Shown one piece after another: positions 18,238 through 28,000 of a stretch of 37,190 nt of DNA. The notes under the pieces are model-generated. The model saw nothing but the letters and a program-made list of their open reading frames with translations. It was not told the origin of the DNA and searched no databases. Source of the DNA: Bacillota bacterium (GTDB lineage Bacteria; Bacillota_I; Bacilli_A; Izemoplasmatales; Hujiaoplasmataceae); assembly GCA_003245625.1 (NCBI GenBank), contig QKCT01000053.1:1-37190 (forward strand), written 5' to 3'. Position 1 is the first letter of the stretch, and each line of letters begins with the position of its first letter. The position numbers and the translations under genes were made by a program.

Positions 18238-21200
18238 TCAAGGTGTGTAAGTAAAGAAGTAATCAATTGCGTCTTTCGCACCTGTTTGTGTTAAGAACAA
18301 GCCAATATCGTTGTTTTCGTAATCACTAACTTCAATTGTATAAAGTGGGTCTAATCCATCAAGAGTTTCCAACTGAGGCGTTACTTTATTTCGGATAATC
18401 ATTGAATGCAATACAGTAACCCTTTGTGCATCATCTAAGCTGGTAAAATCAGCTGCATTGACATTTGCACTTTGGAAATCACCAGATCCTAAGGTGTTGA
18501 CAGCGACGATAAAAGCAACAAGTTCTGTAGTCGATGTTAAAGGATTTACTCCATGTGCTCCACCACTTACTTCTGCTAAAGAAGGGATCGATGTGTTGAT
18601 ATTCGCATTCGCACGTAACATATTGTCGATAGTAACATGGAAGGAAGCACTACTTAGAATCGATGTGATTTGTGCTTCCGACAAACTTGTGATATTGGAA
18701 GCAGACATATTATCAGTAAAATTATCCATATTTAACGTATTTAACGCGTTAATGATTAAGATCAATTCTGATTTGATGATTTGTTCGGTTGGAACAGTAT
18801 CCACATCTATCGTTTCTCTTTGATCGGTTGGAACCAACAATACTGTCGTTCCATAAGAACCAGGATTCTCATCATCGGCGTTATCCAATATGTATTTGGA
18901 GACTGTTGCTTGCATAATCAAGGAATTGAAGAATTCATTCAAATCCGCAGTAAAGATATCGGATGGATTCATATCAAATGTCGCAAAACTATCGACATCC
19001 AATGTCCCAACAGCAGTTAGGAAACGGCCTAATTCTGCTTTTCTAATATAAGAAACATCGGATAGAACAATCTTTAGAGGTAACGCAGATAAGTTTTCAT
19101 CCGGAATCACGATATTTCCTGACCCAGAAAGAATTCGATCTGATATCAATGCTTGTAGGGACGAAGATTCAATGATTAAACTCGAGTTATCCAAAAGATC
19201 GGTTGTCGTGAAAGACAAACTCAATTGATTCAAGTCTAAATTCAAAGCATTGAAGACATTGATCAAAGCATTGATTTCAGCAGGTAATACATAAGTGGTT
19301 TCATTACCGACACTACCGCGTTCGATTTTGAGTGCAGTTGTTCCATCTTGTTGTGTATCAGGAATATAGAGAACGCTAGGATCGAGATCCAACAGCGTAT
19401 TGGAAATCGTCGCATGCATGATAGCGGAAGCTAAAACAACATCTTGTTTCGCTTGTGTATCCAACATCGAAAGATCAAATCCAGTAGTGAAACTAGTTGG
19501 GTTCAAGACATCTAAAAGATCCAATGCATCAACTAGATTACTTAATTCATCGCCATCGATATAGGTTGTTGCACCTTGAACAATAATAATTGGAGTACTA
19601 TCATACCCTTCTTCTGGTATTGTAATCGTTCCATCCATATCCAAAACGAAATCAGAAATGGTGGAATGGATTACAGCGCTTTCTAAGAACGTATCTAAAT
19701 GATCAAATAATAGCGATGTATCTTCGAAATCGATGCTATTGAAATCATCGATGCCAATTTCATACAACGCATCCATCAATGCAATAATCTCTGTATCACT
19801 TACATAATATAAATCATCTGCAGCGTTATAGGTTTTTACAGGGTCACCATTAGCAGCATTGTCCGGGATTGTTAACAATCCGCTATTATCTTCCAAACCG
19901 ATAATCATATCACTAACTGTGGCATGAATGATCACGGAAGATAGAACCGTTGTCAATTTCGTGTGATCCAAACCGTCCTGTGTATCGTTTTCAAGGCTAG
20001 ATAATAATCCAGCATCGAAACTCATATTGTCGTAATCAGGGAAATCAATTGCCCCGAGTGCTTGAATAATTTGTTTGATTTCTGCACTTAAGATGACATT
20101 GACACTCAATGCATTCACCGTAATGGTGTCAACCACAGAATCCGGAATGATTAAGGTGCCATCGCCTAAGTCATAGATATTTTGACCAATTGTCGCGGAA
20201 ATCACTTCAGAAGCTAATAAATCATCAATTTGTGTTTCTGTCATATCGACCAAAGCACTGACGTCGAGATTTTCAAAATCAAGATTACCGGCAACATCTG
20301 CCAAGACATTGATCGAATCTAAGATTTTATGCAATTCTCCTTTAACCAACGTCGCTCCGCTTCCTTGATCATACCATTCCAAATCATCAGGAACGACAAG
20401 CATATCCAATCCTTCGATTCCGGCTTCACCAGATAGAATATTGATTAATGCTTCGGTAACCAATTGGGATTCCATCAAGACGCTTAAATCGATTTGACTC
20501 GCAGCGTCCAACATCGTAGTGACATCTTGATCACTAAAGGAAGAAAAATCGATTCCAGCGTCAACGATTTCTGCGAATATATCGCCTAAAGCGGTAATTT
20601 CAACTTCTATATCTAAATCGGCTGGAACTTCTAAAATCGCTGAAAATTCACCTTCGGAATTTGTCAACATCGGCAATAACAAACTCTCTGTAATCATTAA
20701 GATAACTTCTGAATCAGCCATATCTGTGAACAAATCACGAACGGTTTCTCCATCGATGGTGATTTGATCAACAGAACCATCACCACCAATAAATCCTGCG
20801 CCATTTAGGATATCAAACAACGCTCCGGCGATCGATCCAAGATTTGCTAGTTCTTGTTCATAATCAATAGCATACAAAGCATCGGTATCAATTGGAAGGG
20901 ACTCATCATACATCTGAGCTCCTACTTCGATTGCGACCGGAACCAAACTGGTTATTAAGGTTGATTCGGACAAATAAGAGAAAACATCGCGGATTTCATC
21001 CCCAGTAATATCCGTGATTTCTTGAGAATTCATATAATCAGATTCTAAAATAACAGAAGCAGCGCTAGAAAAGACAGCGAGTTCATAACGAATACCAATT
21101 GTATTGTCTTCATAATCAAAAGATAATACTTTATCAAATAAATCAATCGCGAGTGGAACCTCCACATCAGGGTTGATTGTTGATGGGGTTGTTATATTGT

Positions 21201-21963
21201 TTAATAATTTGACGAATACATCATTGTCATATTCATCTACCATTCCTTGTAGATCTTCGACATATTGTGAGACATCCATGGAGGAAGTATCTGCTAGAGG
21301 AATCAATTGGTGCGTACCATCAAAGTCGGTAAATCTACTTTCAAAAGATAATGTTGATGGAGTGTTATCCTCCATCAAAGTCAAAGCACTGCTTGCGACA
21401 GACATGATTCCACCAAGCATGATCATCGCGACAAAAATGGCCATTAATCCATTCGCTACGCCAATCGCTGCGCCAAGACCTCTGTTTTTTGATTCTTTAT
21501 CACGAGAGCGTACAAAGATCGCTCCAATAATCCAAGTAATAATTTTCCAAAGTAATAACCCTACCGTGAAGTAAACAATGGTCCAAACAATCTTTAGGAC
21601 AAATTGTCCAAGGCCAACCGCTAAAGCCAACACAGCATCGGATGCAGTCGATAAGTCGAGTGTATCTCCAAGAGCCATTTGGGCAAATTGATTGATACTT
21701 TGATCAAATGATGTGAATCCAGCAAGATTGCTGTTTAACCCAGCTAAAGTTGGTTCCAAGAAGGACAAATCCATTGTCCATAGCACTGCGACAACAGAAT
21801 CGATCGTTACGAAAAAGACGATATAGAAAATCGCCATCACAATCAAAGTATATAAGGTTTTTTTAAAGCCGCGCATGAATCCGGCTAATACAGCCAGACC
21901 AAGGATTAGATAAAAAATAAAATGCAAGGAGCTAAGTAAGCTCAAATCAACAGCTAAAACCAT
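18238..21963 (-). CDS. Giant CvpA-like membrane protein with about 9 degenerate tandem repeats (paralog 1)
   Basis: N-terminal multi-TM segment with CvpA-like GFMRGFKKTL and NRGLGAAIGVANGL; repeats of SAIxHATIS...IP...EL..L..AL. Confidence 0.85.
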   Translation of the reverse strand: MVLAVDLSLLSSLHFIFYLILGLAVLAGFMRGFKKTLYTLIVMAIFYIVFFVTIDSVVAVLWTMDLSFLEPTLAGLNSNLAGFTSFDQSINQFAQMALGDTLDLSTASDAVLALAVGLGQFVLKIVWTIVYFTVGLLLWKIITWIIGAIFVRSRDKESKNRGLGAAIGVANGLMAIFVAMIMLGGIMSVASSALTLMEDNTPSTLSFESRFTDFDGTHQLIPLADTSSMDVSQYVEDLQGMVDEYDNDVFVKLLNNITTPSTINPDVEVPLAIDLFDKVLSFDYEDNTIGIRYELAVFSSAASVILESDYMNSQEITDITGDEIRDVFSYLSESTLITSLVPVAIEVGAQMYDESLPIDTDALYAIDYEQELANLGSIAGALFDILNGAGFIGGDGSVDQITIDGETVRDLFTDMADSEVILMITESLLLPMLTNSEGEFSAILEVPADLDIEVEITALGDIFAEIVDAGIDFSSFSDQDVTTMLDAASQIDLSVLMESQLVTEALINILSGEAGIEGLDMLVVPDDLEWYDQGSGATLVKGELHKILDSINVLADVAGNLDFENLDVSALVDMTETQIDDLLASEVISATIGQNIYDLGDGTLIIPDSVVDTITVNALSVNVILSAEIKQIIQALGAIDFPDYDNMSFDAGLLSSLENDTQDGLDHTKLTTVLSSVIIHATVSDMIIGLEDNSGLLTIPDNAANGDPVKTYNAADDLYYVSDTEIIALMDALYEIGIDDFNSIDFEDTSLLFDHLDTFLESAVIHSTISDFVLDMDGTITIPEEGYDSTPIIIVQGATTYIDGDELSNLVDALDLLDVLNPTSFTTGFDLSMLDTQAKQDVVLASAIMHATISNTLLDLDPSVLYIPDTQQDGTTALKIERGSVGNETTYVLPAEINALINVFNALNLDLNQLSLSFTTTDLLDNSSLIIESSSLQALISDRILSGSGNIVIPDENLSALPLKIVLSDVSYIRKAELGRFLTAVGTLDVDSFATFDMNPSDIFTADLNEFFNSLIMQATVSKYILDNADDENPGSYGTTVLLVPTDQRETIDVDTVPTEQIIKSELILIINALNTLNMDNFTDNMSASNITSLSEAQITSILSSASFHVTIDNMLRANANINTSIPSLAEVSGGAHGVNPLTSTTELVAFIVAVNTLGSGDFQSANVNAADFTSLDDAQRVTVLHSMIIRNKVTPQLETLDGLDPLYTIEVSDYENNDIGLFLTQTGAKDAIDYFFTYTP
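18290..20480 (-). repeat. Degenerate protein-coding tandem repeat region, paralog 1
   Basis: Recurring SEVISATIGQNI, SSVIIHATVSDMI, ESAVIHSTISDFV, ASAIMHATISNTL, ESSSLQALISDRI, NSLIMQATVSKYI, SSASFHVTIDNML, HSMIIRNKVTPQL. Confidence 0.85.
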
Positions 21964-22045
21964 TGGTACCCTCCCCCAAAAAAAGATTTTTGCTATCTAT
22001 ATTATACTATAATGATTTTGAAAGTAAAAGTGATATGAAAAAAAA

Positions 22046-22068
22046 GCGATGATCGAGGACCATCGCTA
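22046..22068 (-). terminator. Intrinsic terminator of the 2290-aa repeat protein gene
   Basis: Minus strand AGCGATG...CATCGCT hairpin followed by a T-run. Confidence 0.75.
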
Positions 22069-22084
22069 ATTTTATGAATTTCAA

Positions 22085-25000
22085 TTAAAGGCTATAATGA
22101 GCCAAAACGTTGTTAATACCTGCTTCGGTCAAGAAGGTCAGCGGATCACTGTTTTCGTAGTCGCTGTTTGCTGGCCAATAGGTATCAAATGGATCATCTG
22201 CCAACATCATAGTTTCCAATTCATCCGTTAACATATTTCGAACGATCATGGAATCCAATACGATATCTCGTTCACTTGCATTTAAGCCGGTGATGACGGA
22301 GACATCGAAGGTAATATTTGTGATGGAATCTCCAGGTCCAGCAACTACGTTAGTCGCTAAGATGAAGGAACGAATCTCATCTGGAGTAACCATGCTATAA
22401 CCAACATACAGATAGGTATCCATTGCCAATGCAGGGATACTTGCACTGATGTTCGCATTGCTTTGCAACATGTAATCGATCGTTGTATGCATCGAACCAC
22501 TGGTTGTAATTGTATCGATTTGTGTACCCGTTAAGGTATTGAAACTTGAAGCATCGATGGAATCGAAGCTGGTCAATCCAAATTCGGAGAACGCAGCCAT
22601 TAAGTGTACCAATTCCGTGCGTTCAATCCAATTGTTATTCACGGTCTCGACTTGGATAACCTCATAGAAATAAGTCGGAACAATCAATTTACCAGATACT
22701 GGCGCTGTTTCATCGGTAGCACCGGCTAAAATCTTATTCGAAATCGTTGCTTGCATGATTGCGCTATCGGTAATGATGGTGTAATCTTTATTTTGCATAC
22801 TTGTCGGAGTAATCGATACCGTATCGAAATTGGTCAAATCCATTTCATCCATCGCAGCCAGTAACAATAACAATTCGGCTTTGAGAATGTAAGTGACATC
22901 TGTTTGTTCAATGACAAGTTGTGTATCTGGAATTGTACGAATATCATAATCAGGGAAAATCATAATCGTTTCAGAGTCATTGATATCGAACAGTTTTTGA
23001 CTCAATGTTGCTTGAATGGAAGAGGATGCCAAATACAAATTAGGATTCTCGAAGAATTTCGTTGAGTCAAGAGAAGACGGCATACCGCTGGTTAAGTTGC
23101 CATAACCCATCTCGGTAAATGCTTCCAAAATTGCTTTGATTTCATTCTTGATAATGAATGTTTCCACATCAGGAGTTTGTTGCAGTAAGTTTGCTGCGAT
23201 TTCACCATCTTCCGTATACATCGGAACAATTAAGACATCATCTGATAAATCTAATAACTGTTTAGAAATCGTCGCATGAACAATGGCAGATGACAATACT
23301 GTAGTTCTCTTCGTATCGCTATCGAGACTAGAAATGTCAAGTGTTCCACCGAATGTTGAGATATCACCACTGAATCCCAAAAGATCAAGAGCATCCAGAA
23401 GATGACTGATTTCTGTTTTATCAATATAATAATCCAAGGAAACGGCAGTATACAATTTCACTGCTTCTGCTGACATACCATTGATTGGAATGATAACTGT
23501 ACGTGTTCCTACTCCAGGATCCAACGATTGGATCTGATCAGTAACAGTCGCATGCATAATTGCACTTGAAAGCAGAGTGCTACGATTGGTATCATAATTG
23601 GTTGGATCAACGGATTCGAACAAATCGCCAATCGATACTTGACCATTGTAATTTGCCAAATCACCTAGAATACCAAGTACAGACAGGGCATCTAGCAAGT
23701 GGTTGATTTCATCCAAAGTTAAGTATTCGTCTAAATCGGTTGTTGTGACATGAACGAGTACATCGTTGACATCGCGAACTGGAATTCGTAAATCTCCGCC
23801 CATGTTGAATATCTGATCGGACATGGTGGCTTGCATGATGGAGCTTTCCAGTAATGTTGTTCTCTTTACTGGGTCATTTAAAATACTAAGATCCATCGAA
23901 CCGTCGAAATCATCCACGGATCCGCCTTCAGCTGTAACAAATACAGTTGCGGCTTCGACGAACTCTTTCAACTCGGCTTTTGAAATAAAATCAGTCATAT
24001 TTCCAAGAATACCGGTTGTTGTTTTAACAGGTGTCAAATCATCATCTTCTAAACTTGGAGTAATGACTGCAGAGATGTTTAAGATTTGACTAGAAACAGT
24101 CGCTTGGATAATGTATGATTCAAAAACGGTTACTGCGTTATCGGCTAATTTTGTAAGGGAGATACTATCACCAATAGAATCGATGGAAGTCATATCCATT
24201 GCGACAAACGCTTCAAGTAAGTCTTTGATTTCTGATGCTTTAATCAATTCTGTTAAAACGGTATCGCCAGCAGTGATTCTTAAATCGACCGGTGCGGATT
24301 CATCATCTGTTTGATAAGGAACGATTAAATCAGTTGTTGCTAGCGGATCATCCACTACATCAAAGATTTGTTTTGAGATCGTTGCTTGAATGATTGCCGA
24401 TGCAACCATAGTATCAATTGCCCCAACTTTATTCAATAAAGTCAAATCAATGGTACCACTGAAACTATTGATATCTGTAATTTCCAAGACGACTAAAACA
24501 TCAAGTAAAGCGTCAATTTGATCGCGAGCAATGTATTGAATCGCTTGCCCAATATTGGCTTCCGCTGCAATCAAAACATAGGTGGAATCATCTTCTTCTT
24601 GTTCTGGGATCACGATAGCATCTCCACTTAAATCAATGATTTGTTTAGAAATGGTTGCTTGCATGATCGCAGAATCCAATAAAACAACTCTATTATCAAT
24701 AATCGTTGTCATCGATAATGATTCAACTGCATCAAAATTAGAAATATCAAGCGCCAAAATTGCTTTTAACACATTGGTCAATTCGGTTTGAGTAATGTAT
24801 TCAGTACCATCCGCTAAATCCACATTTCGTACCGCATCACCGGTTTCGGTCGTTTGAGGAACAAAAATAAGAGGATCTGCATCACTGTTGAAATCAATCA
24901 TAAATTTGGAAATCGTTGCAGTCATGATGCTGGAGGCAAATAGGGTATCGGATTTTGTCGTGTCGAGAACGGTTGCGTCATCTGCGGTTGCTAAACGAGT

Positions 25001-28000
25001 CAAGATTCCAACATCGACTGAAACACTACTGATATCGAGCATTTCAAGAACATCAAGAGCATCCAAAGTCGCTTCTAGTTCTACTCGATCAATAAACTCA
25101 GTACTATGCGTTCCATCCGTGGTTGTGATTTTGAGTGGATCTCCGTTTTGTTTGTTTTGCGGAATCGTAATCAACTCACTGCCAAGATCAGATAATTGCT
25201 TTGAAATCGTTGCATGGAAGATAACGGAATCAAGCAAGACATCCGAATTCGCAATGATTGTTTCCAAACTAAAACTTTCAACGGAATCAAAGTCTTGCAA
25301 TTCCAACTTCAAGATTGCTCGGAAGACATTGGTTAATTCGTCTTTATGAATATATTCTGTCCCATCTGCTACATCCACGGTGCGTACTGTCCACTCGGCA
25401 TTGGATGCATCCAACCCGATGAAAGGAACAACCATGAATGGATCTGCAAGAGGATCGACAGGTTCTGCAATGTCAATGATATAATGAGATAGAGTAGCAC
25501 AAAGGATCGAAGATGCAAATAATGTATCCGATTTTGTAGTATCCAAGACAGTTGGATCCGCATCTGTGCCTAAATTGTTCAGGATCGATACATCAATTGT
25601 TACATTTTCAATGTCATTGATTCCCAAGACATTCAATGCATCAATTGTCGCAATCAATTCAGTGCGATCGATAAATTCATTGGTGTTTCCATTGAGGTCT
25701 GTTGTAATACGAAGCGGTGTTGTATCCTGTTTATTCATCGGAATCGTAACTACATCCGTTAATTCCAATAACTGTTTCGAAATGGAAGCGTGAAGAATGG
25801 AAGAATCGAGTAGTGTATCGATATTATCGAATAAGGTCGTTAAATCTAAGGTTGACATCGAATCGAAATCTTGTAGATTCAAAACTAAAACAGCCTGTAA
25901 TAAGTTTGTTAACTCTTCTTCACTAATAAATTCAGTGCTATCATAGGCACTTGTTTCTCGAACGATGGTGTCATCTTGGTCCTTATAAGGAACGATGATG
26001 AATGGATCATCGGCAGCTGTTAGGTCCAAAATATATTTCGAAAGTGTAGCATTAATGATTGTGGATGCAAATAAATCGGTTTTCTTCGCATCATCCAAAA
26101 TAGTAGGATCTGCTTCTGTTCCTAAGTTATTTAAAATCGTAACATCGATACTAACATTGTTAATGTCGGATATTTCTAGAACCTGAAGTGCTTTGATCGC
26201 ATTTTCTAATTCTAATTTAGCAATATAAGTCGTTTCATGATCAACTGGACCAGTTGTGATTCTAATTGCATTTCCTTCTAGATCATGGGTTGGAATCACA
26301 ACAACATCGTCCATGCCTAACAGCATATCGGATACAGTCGCATGAAGGATTGCAGAATTGAGTAAGGTACTAACATTATCTAAAATATCATTTAAGTTGA
26401 TGGTATCCAAGGTTGTAAAATCTTGAATATCCAACGCTAAAACACCGGCTAGAATATTGGATAATTCTGTTTCGGTAATCATGACTGTAACGCCATCGAC
26501 ACTGTCAATTTGACGGATGGAAACTCCGTCTGGATCTTCGTAAGGTACGATTACTACCGATGTATCGCTACCTTCATCCGTAACGCTCATTAGATACTGA
26601 GTAATGGTTGCTTTTAATATATTAGACGCAAACAGGGTTGCGGATTTAGTGGTATCTAATACCGTTGGGTCTGCTTCGGTTCCAAGATTTGTCAAAATCG
26701 AAGCATCTACACTTACATCATTGATATCGGTAATACCAAGTGTCGATATCGCCAAGAATGCATATCTAATCTCATCACGACTAACGACTTGTTGCGCTAC
26801 TGTATCAACATAAATCGTGCTTAAGGCACTACCAGGAATGGTTAATGTTGTTGCTTCCGTTCCTGTTGAAGTACCCATTTCATATAAAATATTACCAACA
26901 GTCGCTGCTAGGATATCTGGTGTTAACAGGGTTACGATATTCGCTTCTGACAGCGTTAAGACTTTCATAAAATCAAATCCGATTGCTTCACATTCGGTAT
27001 CACCAATGTCACAAGCTAAGTTATCGAGTAACATCGAAACGGCGGTCACAATGTTTTGCAATTCTGTCTTTCTCAAATACCCGTCTTCCATAGCACTATC
27101 TGGGATGATAATAGTATAATCTTCCCCCAAATCCAAATTTAAGACATAATCCGTAATCGTAGCGACGAGAATTTTGGATTCGAAAATACTATTGATCGTC
27201 GTTAAATCCAAACTAGCTAAATCACTAATACCAAATTCTGCAAAATCAGTGATATTCAAAGTAGATAAACTATCTGCCAAAGCATTCACTGCAATTAAAA
27301 TATTATGTAGCTCCCCATAGACGGTAACACCATCTACAACCGTATCATACCACTCGATACCATCTGGTACATTTAAGAAAGATACGTCGGTTGGCGTACT
27401 TCCAGACAGGATATTAATCATAGCTGACGTGATTATTTTCGAGTCCAATAACAATTCAAAATCGATATCAGCCAAAGCGGTAAGGATGTTCGTAACATTT
27501 TGTTCACTGATATCACCATAGCTAAGATCGGTATTCAAAACAGCCCCAGCAAAAGCTCCTATTGCTTGGAATTCATCCTCCCAAACGATATCATCAGGTA
27601 CTGTGACATAAGGTGCGATAGAAGCTAATTGTTCTTCCATCAAAGGTTCTAATGCAATATATGCAGCTAAATTAACAATTTGAGATTCTGAGATTGCATC
27701 AAATAAATCGCTCACAGCGTCGCCATCCAGTTGAACAGTCGCCATATCTACACCATCCACCAAAATACCAGCAGCATTTATGATATCAAATGTTTGGGCC
27801 GCAATCTCCCCTAGTTGCATGATTTCAATATCCCAGTCGATATTATAAATATCGTCCATGTTGATATCCAAATTTGCAACTTCAAATTTTTCATATCCGA
27901 TTTCGACTGCTAACGGAATCAGGTTTGTAAAGAGATTCGAATCGGATAATGCTGAAAAGACATCACGAATATCATCCCCAGTGATGTCAGATAGATTTTG

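Noticed and set aside
23823-27119. Series of antisense ORFs (about 60-150 aa) inside the 2290-aa gene
   Set aside because: They recur in similar form because the sense strand is repetitive; Ser/Val/Ile-rich low-complexity products, no RBS pattern
22090-27480. Periodic repeats as a possible CRISPR array
   Set aside because: Repeats are degenerate, protein-coding and about 280 or 560 bp in period; no short identical repeats with unique spacers and no cas genes
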